From: Pseudomonas sp. P5_109
GTDB taxonomy: Bacteria > Pseudomonadota > Gammaproteobacteria > Pseudomonadales > Pseudomonadaceae
Assembly (NCBI RefSeq): GCF_034009455.1
Contig: NZ_CP125380.1
Location: forward strand, 4,291,501 to 4,355,500
Direction of reading: 5' to 3'
Length of the DNA stretch: 64,000 bases
Each line of letters opens with the position of its first letter. Positions within the stretch are counted from its first letter, which is position 1. Shown here piece by piece: positions 28,235 to 36,898 of this stretch. Under the pieces are notes generated by a model. That model did no database searches and was not told the origin of the DNA. It saw only the letters and a program-made list of their open reading frames with translations. Position numbers and translations under genes: made by a program.

Positions 28235-30595
28235 ATGTTCAGTCCCGCCAACCAAGCTCGTTTCAGTCTGACCATCGATGATCTAGAGCATGATCTTCAA
28301 GTACTTTCGTTTACCGGCACCGAGGCGATCAACACGCCCTATGCGTTTGATGTGGAACTGGTTAGCGAAAACCCCGACCTGGACCTGGAAACGCTGCTGC
28401 ACAAACAAGCGTTTCTGGCGTTCGACGCCAATGGCAGCGGCATTCACGGGCAGATCTACCGGATAGGCCAAGGTGATGCCGGTAAGCGCCTGACTCGTTA
28501 TACGTTGACGCTCGCGCCGCGACTCGCCTACCTGTGCCATCGCGTCAATCAGCGCATTTACCAGCAGATGTCGGCACCGAAGATCATCGCGTTGCTCCTT
28601 GAAGAACACGGCATCCAGGGCAACGCCTACCAATTCAGGATTGGCACCCCGTGTCCGGATCGTGAGTTCTGCGTGCAGTACGACGAATCCGATCTGCACT
28701 TCATCCAGCGTCTGTGCGAGGAGGAAGGTGTTCATTTTCACTTCCAGCACAGTACTGACGGCCACCAACTGGTGTTTGGTGATGATCAGACCGTGTTCCC
28801 GAAACTTGGCCAGCCGACAGCCTATGTACAAGGTAGCGGCATGGTCGCAGATGAACCGGTGATCAAAGGGTTCCAGTTGCGTATGGAGGCCCGAACCAAT
28901 CGTACCGCTCGCAGTGACTATGACTTCGAGAAGCCTCGACTGGCGCTGACAGCGGCCCATCGCGGCGAAGCTGAAAACGAGGAGCCGGATCTTGAAGATT
29001 ATGATTACCCGGGCCGTTTCACCGACCGTGCTCGCGGCAGGTTTCTCAGCCAGCGTGCCCTTGAACGTCATCGTGCCGATTATCGCCAGGCTGAGGGGCA
29101 TGGCGACCAGACCAGGCTCGTCAGCGGCCACTTCCTGGAGATCTCCGATCACCCCCGCACCGAGTGCAATGCCCTCTGGCTGCTGACCAAGGTCGTCCAC
29201 GAAGGCAGGCAGCCGCAAGTCCTCGAAGAGTCGGCGACCAGCAACACCACCGACAACAAGGATGACTTCCACCAGGGCTATCGCAACCGCTTTCTCGCGA
29301 CTCCATGGGACGTCTTTTACCGCCCACCACTGAAGCATCCGAAGCCCAGAGTGCTCGGCAGTCAGACCGCAATAGTCACCGGCCCCAAGGGCGAAGAAAT
29401 CCACTGCGACCAGTACGGTCGCGTGAAAGTGCAGTTCCACTGGGACCGCGAGGGACTGGCCGACGACAAGTCCAGTTGCTGGATACGCGTCTCCTCCAGT
29501 TGGGCTGGCGACCGCTACGGTGGCATCAGCATTCCACGTGTCGGTATGGAAGTGCTGGTGACCTTCCTCGAAGGCGATCCTGACCAGCCGCTGGTGACCG
29601 GTTGCCTGTACCACAAGGAAAATGTCGTTCCCTACGACCTGCCGGCGAACAAGACCCGCTCCGTGTTCAAAACCCTCAGTTCACCAGGCGGCGCTGGCTT
29701 CAACGAACTGCGCATCGAAGACAAGAAAGGCGCCGAACAGATCTTCCTCCACGCCCAACGCGACTGGGACGAAAACATCGAGCGCGACCAGAAAATCCGC
29801 GTCGGCAACGAACGCCACGACACCGTGGAAAAGAACGCCTACACCGAACTCAAAGCCGAAGAACATCGCACTACCCATGCTGACCGTAAAGTCGAAGTCA
29901 AAGCCGATGATCACCTGGTCGTTGGCCAGAATCAGCACATAAAGTTGGGCACCGCCCAGTTGTTGAATGCCGGTCGCGAGATTCATCTCAAGGCGGGCCA
30001 GAAGATGGTCATCGAGGCGGGTACGGAGCTCACTCTCAAAGCGGGCGGTAGTTTCATCAAGCTCGATGGGGGCGGTATCACGGCGCTGGGGCCAGTGGTC
30101 AAGGTCAACGCCGGCGGCGCGCCAGGTAAAGGCACTGAGATTTCCGCGTTATTGCCCGTTATTCCTTTATCTGCGGATGCAGACAAAGCGGGGGAACTAC
30201 TGGAGCGCGCCGTTTCGCAACCTGCTCCGGATGTGATCCACAAACTGAGCGCGGTGATCAGCCCGCTACCGGGACTGCCGGGCTACGAAGATGAGCCGTA
30301 CACCCTGTTTGCCGATGGCGCGCCTATTCAGGAGGGCCTGACCGGCGCCGACGGCGTGATCCGGTTCGAGCATGTTCCTGGCACTCAAGCCTATGCGGTG
30401 GAGTTGGTGAACGGCCATCGTTTCGAGATCGAACCCAAAGCACAAAGCACGGACGCCGTGTCGGCAAACCAGCAACTGGCGCGCCAAGGCCACCGCAATT
30501 ATCACGCGCAGACCGATCAGGTCGAACCGATGGGCTCGACGGATGATTACCGTAGCGCGGGCTTGAACCCGGCGAGCAAGCCGAAGAACCTCTGA
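28235..30595 (+). CDS. vgrG: VgrG (TssI) type VI secretion spike protein
   Basis: 786 residues. The N-terminal gp27/gp44-like part covers residues 1-380 (FSLTIDDLEHDLQVLSFTGTEAIN, ESDLHFIQRLCEEEGVHFHF, GHFLEISDH). The OB-fold gp5-like part is near 385-470 (DQYGRVKVQFHWDREG, SCWIRVSSSWAGDRYGG, GMEVLVTFLEGDPDQPLVTG). A beta-helix needle follows (residues 480-640, with ERDQKIRVGNERHDTVEKN). A C-terminal extension of about 140 residues starts after GAPGKGTEISALLP and contains a small beta domain with DGAPIQEGLTGADGVIRFEHVPG; this likely docks the downstream effector. The ribosome site is AAGGAG. The effector gene starts 17 bases after the stop, with no Tap/DUF4123 or PAAR gene between. Confidence 0.95.
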   Translation: MFSPANQARFSLTIDDLEHDLQVLSFTGTEAINTPYAFDVELVSENPDLDLETLLHKQAFLAFDANGSGIHGQIYRIGQGDAGKRLTRYTLTLAPRLAYLCHRVNQRIYQQMSAPKIIALLLEEHGIQGNAYQFRIGTPCPDREFCVQYDESDLHFIQRLCEEEGVHFHFQHSTDGHQLVFGDDQTVFPKLGQPTAYVQGSGMVADEPVIKGFQLRMEARTNRTARSDYDFEKPRLALTAAHRGEAENEEPDLEDYDYPGRFTDRARGRFLSQRALERHRADYRQAEGHGDQTRLVSGHFLEISDHPRTECNALWLLTKVVHEGRQPQVLEESATSNTTDNKDDFHQGYRNRFLATPWDVFYRPPLKHPKPRVLGSQTAIVTGPKGEEIHCDQYGRVKVQFHWDREGLADDKSSCWIRVSSSWAGDRYGGISIPRVGMEVLVTFLEGDPDQPLVTGCLYHKENVVPYDLPANKTRSVFKTLSSPGGAGFNELRIEDKKGAEQIFLHAQRDWDENIERDQKIRVGNERHDTVEKNAYTELKAEEHRTTHADRKVEVKADDHLVVGQNQHIKLGTAQLLNAGREIHLKAGQKMVIEAGTELTLKAGGSFIKLDGGGITALGPVVKVNAGGAPGKGTEISALLPVIPLSADADKAGELLERAVSQPAPDVIHKLSAVISPLPGLPGYEDEPYTLFADGAPIQEGLTGADGVIRFEHVPGTQAYAVELVNGHRFEIEPKAQSTDAVSANQQLARQGHRNYHAQTDQVEPMGSTDDYRSAGLNPASKPKNL

Positions 30596-30612
30596 GCGCA
30601 AGGAGCCATCGA

Positions 30613-32802
30613 ATGACGACTGATTACAGCAACGAAGTGATCCAGCTGACACCTGAGGAGCACAAGTCGATTTCCTTGACCATGGACTGGTTTGCGAAAA
30701 AAGCCATCTACCCACCACGCGGGGGGATTCAGGTCACCCCGCTGATCAACGGCGAGAAGGCCTTTGGCGCGGTACACGAGGCCATCGAGGCGGCGCAAAA
30801 AAGTGTCGAAATCATCAGTTGGGGATTCGACCCGGCGATGCGTTTCAAACCCGGCAGCGATCGCATCGGTGAACTGCTGGATATTCGCGGTCGCCATGGC
30901 ATCAAGACCCGTGTGCTGATCTGGAAAAACGTGCTGGCCAACTTTGTTGAAAACACCATCATCGGCGATGGCTTCGCCGGCTCCGGCGGGACTGCCGCAG
31001 GGTCCGGCATTGCCAAGGGGCGGGCGGCGTCCAACCGCTTGATCGAAGACCGCCAGCGCCTGGAATACCGCAGCACCATTCACCAGCATGAATTGGCAAA
31101 ACTGCGCGCAGGCGAACTACCTTTTTACGGCACCAGCGGCTACCGCTACGAACAACGCGAAAAGGAATTGCTGGCCATTCTGGTTGATGTGGAAAACCAA
31201 CTGGCCGGGCAAGGTGGCTACAACAAACTCAGAGGTTCGGGAGCCCCTGCGTATTCGCCTGAAGATGAGGAGTACACGCGAGAGTGGTTCAGCCGCATCC
31301 ACGATGGGCGAATGCAGAACGTCGAGTTTCGTACCCGAGATTTCTCCATTGAAACGCCGCTGAACGCGCTCCTGCGCGGGCCGCAGATGCTCAAGGAAAA
31401 AGGGCGTCTGGCGACCCTGTACCGATTGATGCAAGGAGAAGCCCCCGATACCAACTTTGCGCACATGCTGGCGCTGGCCCTTTTTGCCAGTCACCACCAG
31501 AAGATGGTCTTGGTGGACTATGAAGACACCGCGAACGCGGTGGGTTTCGTCATGGGCCACAACATGCACCGAAATTACTGGGATACCAACGCACACCTGT
31601 ATGACGACAAAGCCGCGCGGCGTAGTCCGGGCTTCGGTCCATGGCAGGATTTGTCCATGAAAGTACAGGGCCCTGCCCTGCACGACCTGAACCACAACTT
31701 CAGCACCGCCTGGGATCGGGAAACCTTTTGGGTCAAAAAATGGTTTCACGATGGTCTGCGTGAACAGCGACAGGCCATCAAGCCGGACCATTTCAAAGCC
31801 GCCGGTTCAACCATGGCTCAGATTTGCCGTACGCAACCGCAAGAAGGTGCGGAGACCTCGATTCTGGAGCTTTATCACAACGCCTTGGGTAACGTGCGCA
31901 ACTACGCCTATTTTGAAAACCAGTATTTCCGCTATCCAGCGTTTGCCAGGCAGTTGCGTGAGTTGGCGGCGGCTTACATCGCAAAGGGTAGAGACAAAGC
32001 CTTGTACCTGTTCGTGGTCACCAACAACCCGAACTCTGGTGACTTCTCCAGTACCACCTATGCGACCTTGCAGGAGCTGGGACAGGAGCAACTGATGCCG
32101 CAGGCCCAGCGCACGCTGGCGGAAGATATGCTGCGAAAACGCAGCCAGTTGGCGTATCTGGAGGCCAACCCACATAACGACGCCTACATGCAACGGGCCC
32201 AACTCAATCGAGCCGCGGTGCTGAAGCGTGAAATTACCGCGCTGGAAGAAAAAGGCGTCACTCCCGAGGTCGAAGAGCGTCTGGGTGGCCTCAAGCCAAA
32301 AGATATCCCTGAACTCGGCAAGCCGAAAGATGGCGCAGAGGAAGAGCCCAAGCCCTACACCCTCCAGGATTTACCCGGTCTGAAAGTGGTTATCGCAACG
32401 CTGACGACTTGCACGCCAGAGCCCGGAGGCAGGTTATCCGAGGGGCAGCAAGCTTATTTTCGAGACATCTATGTGCATTCCAAACTGTTGGTAGTGGACG
32501 ATGTTTTTAGTTTGCTCAGCTCTGCGAATATCAATACCCGTAGTTTGCACACCGACTCGGAGTTAGGTCTGGCGGCACCGGATGCTGAGTTGGCCAAGCA
32601 TTGGCGGGAAGAGTTATGGAAGTTGCACACGGGGGAGTCATTTAACGATGACAAGGGGCGTTGTGATGCAGAGGCCAACTTTAAAAACTGGAACGACGTG
32701 ATGGATAAAAATTGGGAGAATAAAAATAAAAATGAACCGTTAATCGCCCACTTGACACGTTTTTGGGATGTGGAGACGCCTTATGCCAGCGCCATTGACT
32801 AA
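30613..32802 (+). CDS. Phospholipase D-type T6SS effector (Tle5-like)
   Basis: 729 residues with two HKD motifs: H295-Q-K297-x4-D302 (SHHQKMVLVDYED) and H622-S-K624-x4-D629 (VHSKLLVVDD). These are the catalytic halves of phospholipase D, as in the PldA/PldB (Tle5) effectors that attack phosphatidylethanolamine of target membranes. No signal peptide is present, consistent with delivery on VgrG. The N-terminal part (residues 1-70) is specific to this full-length copy. RBS AAGGAG. Its 3' end overlaps the immunity gene by 20 bases. Pieces of a second copy follow downstream. Confidence 0.92.
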   Translation: MTTDYSNEVIQLTPEEHKSISLTMDWFAKKAIYPPRGGIQVTPLINGEKAFGAVHEAIEAAQKSVEIISWGFDPAMRFKPGSDRIGELLDIRGRHGIKTRVLIWKNVLANFVENTIIGDGFAGSGGTAAGSGIAKGRAASNRLIEDRQRLEYRSTIHQHELAKLRAGELPFYGTSGYRYEQREKELLAILVDVENQLAGQGGYNKLRGSGAPAYSPEDEEYTREWFSRIHDGRMQNVEFRTRDFSIETPLNALLRGPQMLKEKGRLATLYRLMQGEAPDTNFAHMLALALFASHHQKMVLVDYEDTANAVGFVMGHNMHRNYWDTNAHLYDDKAARRSPGFGPWQDLSMKVQGPALHDLNHNFSTAWDRETFWVKKWFHDGLREQRQAIKPDHFKAAGSTMAQICRTQPQEGAETSILELYHNALGNVRNYAYFENQYFRYPAFARQLRELAAAYIAKGRDKALYLFVVTNNPNSGDFSSTTYATLQELGQEQLMPQAQRTLAEDMLRKRSQLAYLEANPHNDAYMQRAQLNRAAVLKREITALEEKGVTPEVEERLGGLKPKDIPELGKPKDGAEEEPKPYTLQDLPGLKVVIATLTTCTPEPGGRLSEGQQAYFRDIYVHSKLLVVDDVFSLLSSANINTRSLHTDSELGLAAPDAELAKHWREELWKLHTGESFNDDKGRCDAEANFKNWNDVMDKNWENKNKNEPLIAHLTRFWDVETPYASAID

Positions 32803-33694
32803 ATACATCTCTCTTTGTGTCCTTATTTTTTCTATCTTATTGAGCGGAGCTCCGGCCATGGCCTACCCAATTTTTACCTGTGCTTACGAAAAAGACAATA
32901 ACCCACCGCTGGATGCAGAGGCCGAGCGGTGGTTTCAACAGGCACGCGCACTGGAGAAAGTACGAGGGGTCAAAGACTGGCGAACCATCGTCGGGTTTTA
33001 CGAAAAAGCCATCGCTAAAAATCATTGGAAGGCGATGCATAACCTGGCGGGACTTTATCGCACGGGATGGCCAGGACAGCCTGGTGTTGAACAGGACACC
33101 AGCAAGATGCTCGACCTTTACGAACGCATGGTAAAGCTTAAGGTTCCGCTGGGTTATTATAACTGGGCCGTGGTAGCCGAAAATGGACGGGGAGTATTGA
33201 AGTCGGACCGGATGGCCAGCTCTTATATGTTTCAGGCAGCGCAATTGGGCAGTCCATTGGCCCAGGTTCGAATCGGCCAATACTTCGCTTTTGCGCTCCC
33301 AAGGGATAAGCAGGACGATGACATGGCTGAGCGCTATTACCGATGTGCGGGCGCTCAGGACAATTCTTACGCCATAGAGAAAACCGCAAGTTTTTATGAT
33401 ACAGCTAGAAAAAACAAACCACGTTCGCTGTTCTATTATCAGAGGGCAGCATCGCTGGGCAGCTTTACTGGATTAAACAATTTAAAAGGAGCTTTCGAAG
33501 CTATACCTCGACCAATACATAACTTCGGATACCAGCCAAACCCAACGCTTCATGACTTCTACTCCGGTCTATTAGGGCAACTCCGCGCCGACCCAAATCT
33601 GCGTTTCCCCAACCTCATGAAAGACCATCCACTTCCCGCTCATCCCGAACAAGGCTTTGATGCAGAGCATCCGGATCGCAGACCTGAGATATGA
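32783..33694 (+). CDS. Sel1-repeat periplasmic immunity protein (copy 1)
   Basis: 303 residues starting MPAPLTKYIS with a signal peptide cleaved after PAMA (about residue 27). Sel1/TPR-like repeats follow: AIAKNHWKAMHNLAGLYRTG, GYYNWAVVAENGRGV, SSYMFQAAQLGSPLAQVRIGQY, ERYYRCAGAQDN. Such proteins are the known immunity partners of Tle5 phospholipases and act in the periplasm, where incoming toxin would attack. The ATG at 32783 lies inside the toxin gene (20-base overlap), coupling toxin to immunity. Base composition is more AT-rich than neighbouring housekeeping genes, which suggests transfer. Confidence 0.85.
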   Translation: MPAPLTKYISLCVLIFSILLSGAPAMAYPIFTCAYEKDNNPPLDAEAERWFQQARALEKVRGVKDWRTIVGFYEKAIAKNHWKAMHNLAGLYRTGWPGQPGVEQDTSKMLDLYERMVKLKVPLGYYNWAVVAENGRGVLKSDRMASSYMFQAAQLGSPLAQVRIGQYFAFALPRDKQDDDMAERYYRCAGAQDNSYAIEKTASFYDTARKNKPRSLFYYQRAASLGSFTGLNNLKGAFEAIPRPIHNFGYQPNPTLHDFYSGLLGQLRADPNLRFPNLMKDHPLPAHPEQGFDAEHPDRRPEI

Positions 33695-35055
33695 GTCATC
33701 TCACCAAACCAGAAAATCGTAGATTCCTGCCTGGACAAGCCAGTCACCACCAGAAGATAGTCTTGGTGGACTATGAAGACACCGCGAACGCGGTGGGTTT
33801 CGTCATGGGCCACAACATGCACCGAAATTACTGGGATACCAACGCACACCTGTATGACGACAAAGCCGCGCGGCGTAGTCCGGGCTTCGGTCCATGGCAG
33901 GATTTGTCCATGAAAGTACAGGGCCCTGCCCTGCACGACCTGAACCACAACTTCAGCACCGTCTGGGATCGGGAAACCTTTTGGGTCAAAAAATGGTTTG
34001 ACGACGGTCTGCGTGAACAGCGCCAGGCCATCAAGCCGGACCATTTCAAAGCCGCCGGTTCAACCATGGCGCAGATTTGCCGTACGCAACCGCAAGAAGG
34101 TGCGGAGACCTCGATTCTGGAGCTGTACCACAAGGCTTTGGGCAACGTGCGCAACTACGCCTATTTTGAAAACCAGTATTTCCGCTACCCGGCGTTTGCC
34201 AGGCAATTGCGTGAATTGGCGGCGGCTTACCGAAGCAAAAAACGTAAAAAACCTCTCTATTTGTTCGTGGTCACCAACAACCCGAACTCTGGTGACTTCT
34301 CCAGTACCACCTATGCGACCTTGCAGGAGCTGGGACAGGAGCAACTGATGCCGCAGGCGCAACGCACGCTGGCGGAGAACATGCTGCGAAAACGCAGCCA
34401 GTTGGCGTATCTGGAGGCCAACCCGCACAACGACGCCTATATGCAACGGGCCCAGCTCAATCGAGCCGCGGTGCTGAAGCGCGAAATTACCGCGCTGGAA
34501 GAAAAAGGCGTCACTCCCGAGGTCGAAGAGCGTCTGGGTGGCCTCAAGCCAAAAGATATCCCTGAACTCGGCAATCCGAAAGATGGCGCAGAGGAAGAGC
34601 CCAAGCCCTACACCCTCCAGGATTTACCCGGTCTGAAAGTGGTTATCGCAACGCTGACGACTTGCACGCCAGAGCCCGGAGGCAGGTTGTCCGAGGGGCA
34701 GCAAGCTTATTTTCGAGACATCTATGTGCATTCCAAACTGTTGGTGGTGGACGATGTTTTTAGTTTGCTCAGTTCTGCGAATATTAATACTCGTAGTTTG
34801 CATACCGACTCGGAGTTGGGTTTGGCTGCACCAGATGGGGAGTTGGCCAAACATTGGCGGGAAGAGTTGTGGAAATTGCATGTGGGGGAGTCATTTAACG
34901 ATGATAAGGGGCGCTGCGATGCAGAGGCCAACTTCGATGCATGGAATAAAGTGATGGATGAGAACTGGAAAAAAAAGGAGCAGAACAAACCTCTAATCAG
35001 GCATTTAACTCGTTTCTGGGACGTGGAGACGCCATATGCTAAAGCCATTGACTAG
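33691..35055 (+). CDS. Second phospholipase D effector copy, lacking the N-terminal 291 residues
   Basis: 454 codons. The first 16 residues (MSHLTKPENRRFLPGQ) are unrelated to the first copy. From 33739 on the DNA is almost identical to 31486-32802, so it encodes residues 292-729, with both HKD motifs (H20-x-K22-x4-D27 and VHSKLLVVDD). Its ATG overlaps the stop of immunity gene 1 by ATGA. It either is a dead remnant or encodes a shortened product that starts right at the first catalytic motif. Since the region before the motif supplies fold elements of the first PLD lobe, activity is doubtful. Differences from copy 1 cluster in a few places (for example RSKKRKKPLYL for IAKGRDKALYL). Confidence 0.8.
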   Translation: MSHLTKPENRRFLPGQASHHQKIVLVDYEDTANAVGFVMGHNMHRNYWDTNAHLYDDKAARRSPGFGPWQDLSMKVQGPALHDLNHNFSTVWDRETFWVKKWFDDGLREQRQAIKPDHFKAAGSTMAQICRTQPQEGAETSILELYHKALGNVRNYAYFENQYFRYPAFARQLRELAAAYRSKKRKKPLYLFVVTNNPNSGDFSSTTYATLQELGQEQLMPQAQRTLAENMLRKRSQLAYLEANPHNDAYMQRAQLNRAAVLKREITALEEKGVTPEVEERLGGLKPKDIPELGNPKDGAEEEPKPYTLQDLPGLKVVIATLTTCTPEPGGRLSEGQQAYFRDIYVHSKLLVVDDVFSLLSSANINTRSLHTDSELGLAAPDGELAKHWREELWKLHVGESFNDDKGRCDAEANFDAWNKVMDENWKKKEQNKPLIRHLTRFWDVETPYAKAID

Positions 35056-35950
35056 AGCGATCTCACTTTGTGCCCTTATTTTTTTTATCTTGTTGAGCGG
35101 AGCTCCGGCTATGGCCTATCCCACTTTTACCTGTGCTTACGAAAAAGATAACAACCCACCGCTGGATACGGAGGCCGATCAATGGTTTAAACGAGCTCGT
35201 TATCTAGAGGAAGAATTGGGGCATTGGCCCGAGGTAGTAGCGCTTTATGAAAAAGCCATTGCTAAAGATCATTGGAAGGCGATGCATAATCTGGCGCGGC
35301 TTTATCGTGTCGGTGAACCGGGAACCGAAAAAAACCCCGGAATAGAAGTCGACACCAGCAAGATGCTCGACCTTTACGAACGCATGGTAAAGCTTAAGGT
35401 TCCGCTGGGCTATTACAACTGGGCCGTGGTGTCCGAAAATGGACGAGGAGTGTTGAAGTCGGACCGAATGGCCAGCTCTTATATGTTTCAGGCAGCGCAA
35501 TTGGGCAGTCCATTGGCCCAGGTTCGAATCGGCCAATACTTCGCTTTTGCGCTCCCAAGGGATAAGCAGGACGATGACATGGCTGAGCGCTATTACCGAT
35601 GTGCGGGCGCTCAGGACAATTTTGATGCCATAGAGAAAACCGCAAGTTTTTATGATACAGCTAGAAAAAATAAACCACGTTCGCTGTTCTATTATCAGAG
35701 GGCAGCATCGCTGGGCAGTTTTACGGGGTTAAGCAATTTAAAAGGAGCTTTCGAAGCTATACCTCGACCAATACATAACTTCGGATACCAGCCAAACCCA
35801 ACGCTTCATGACTTCTACTCCGGTCTATTAGGGCAACTCCGCGCCGACCCAAATCTGCGTTTCCCCAATCTCATAAAAGACCATCCATTACCCCCTCACC
35901 CGATACAAGGTTTTGATGCAGAACATCCGGATCGAAGACCGGAGCTATGA
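35036..35950 (+). CDS. Sel1-repeat periplasmic immunity protein (copy 2)
   Basis: 304 residues, paralogue of the protein at 32783. The signal peptide (MLKPLTRAISLCALIFFILL...AMA) and the C-terminal two thirds, from about residue 110 (MLDLYERMVKLKVPLGYYNW), are nearly identical. Residues about 40-105 differ markedly (for example YLEEELGHWPEVVALYEKAI and GEPGTEKNPGIEVDTS in place of the corresponding copy 1 segments). This variable N-terminal repeat may be the specificity surface. It overlaps the truncated effector by 20 bases, repeating the toxin-immunity arrangement of copy 1. Confidence 0.85.
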   Translation: MLKPLTRAISLCALIFFILLSGAPAMAYPTFTCAYEKDNNPPLDTEADQWFKRARYLEEELGHWPEVVALYEKAIAKDHWKAMHNLARLYRVGEPGTEKNPGIEVDTSKMLDLYERMVKLKVPLGYYNWAVVSENGRGVLKSDRMASSYMFQAAQLGSPLAQVRIGQYFAFALPRDKQDDDMAERYYRCAGAQDNFDAIEKTASFYDTARKNKPRSLFYYQRAASLGSFTGLSNLKGAFEAIPRPIHNFGYQPNPTLHDFYSGLLGQLRADPNLRFPNLIKDHPLPPHPIQGFDAEHPDRRPEL

Positions 35951-36728
35951 GTCAGTTTATCCCGCGACTCCACCCGGCGATGCGTTTCAAATCCGGTAGC
36001 GATCGCATCGGTGAACTGCTGGATGTTCGCGGTCGCCACGGCATCAAGACTCGCGTGCTGATCTGGAAAAACGCGCTGGCCAACTTTGTTGAAAACACCA
36101 TCATCGGCGATGCCTGGCTGGGTCCCGCGGGACTGCCGCAGGGTCCGGCATTGCCAAGGGACGGGCGGCGTCCAACCGCTTGATCGAAGATCGCCAGCGA
36201 CTGGAGTACCGTCGCTCCGTTCACCAACATGAATTGGCAAAACTGCGCGCAGGCGAACTGCCTTTTTACGGCGCCAGTGGCTACCGCTATGAGCAACGTA
36301 AAAAGGAATTGCTGACCATTCTGGTTGAAGTGGAAAACCAACTGACCAGCCAAGGTGGCTACAACAAACTCAAAGGTTCGGGCGCCCCTGCGTATTCGCC
36401 TGAAGATGAGGAATACACGCGGGAATGGTTCAACCGCGTCCACGATGGACGCATGCAGAACGTCGAGTTTCGTACCCGCGACTTCTCCATTGAAACGCCG
36501 CTGAACGCGCTCCTGCGCGGACCGCAAATGCTCACGGAGAAAGGGTGTCTGGCGACCCTATATCGATTGATGCAAGGGGAAGCGCCCGATACCAACTTTG
36601 CACACATGCTGGCGCTGGCCCTTCAGTCAGACCGAATCGCCCGGATTTACGGCGGCTTCGCCACCGAACGGGGGCAAGCCCCCTCGCCACAGGTGCAGCC
36701 TCGCACCTCCTCTCTCTGGCGCCATTAA
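35947..36728 (+). pseudogene. Displaced N-terminal segment of a phospholipase D effector, frameshifted
   Basis: From about 35972 to 36623 the DNA matches 30830-31482 of the intact effector, that is residues about 73-290. A one-base loss near 36108-36130 (compare ...GGCGATGGCTTCGCC with ...GGCGATGCCTGGCTG) breaks the frame: codons 35947-36183 continue in another frame from 36180. The match stops at GGCGCTGGCCCTT, within 4 bases of where the truncated second copy begins. Foreign sequence with a half REP follows up to the stop at 36728. The ATG overlaps the immunity 2 stop, using the same TATGAGTCA junction as copy 2. Confidence 0.85.
36661..36700. repeat. Single half REP of the GGGGGCAAGCCCCCTCGCCAC class
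   Basis: CGAACGGGGGCAAGCCCCCTC at about 36667-36690 belongs to the same class as the large pair at 47412-47566. Only one half is present, immediately past the end of the effector homology, so it may mark a rearrangement breakpoint. Confidence 0.65.
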
Positions 36729-36812
36729 AGCCCCCGCCTTATCAGCTAGTGCAACCCGTTTCATGACACTGGCACAGACACACAAACACTTGGCAGGCAG
36801 GGCAATTCTCCC

Positions 36813-36867
36813 GATCGCGGGGCACGGCAGAATCAAAGGGTAAAAATCTGCCAAAGCACCCGCGATC
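36813..36867. promoter_or_regulatory. Interrupted inverted repeat before aauB
   Basis: GATCGCGGG (36813-36821) and CCCGCGATC (36859-36867) are 9-base arms 37 bases apart, 32 bases before the aauB start. It could be a looping operator or chance. No sigma-54 site with correct spacing was found here. Confidence 0.3.
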
Positions 36868-36898
36868 CGCGTTACCAACAATTCAGGAAGTTCCCCTT

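Noticed and set aside
36729..36898. Possible sigma-54 promoter before aauB (CTGGCACAG and TTGGCAGGCAGGGCAA)
   Set aside because: The GG to GC distance is wrong in both cases (no GC at +12, or 10 bases apart).
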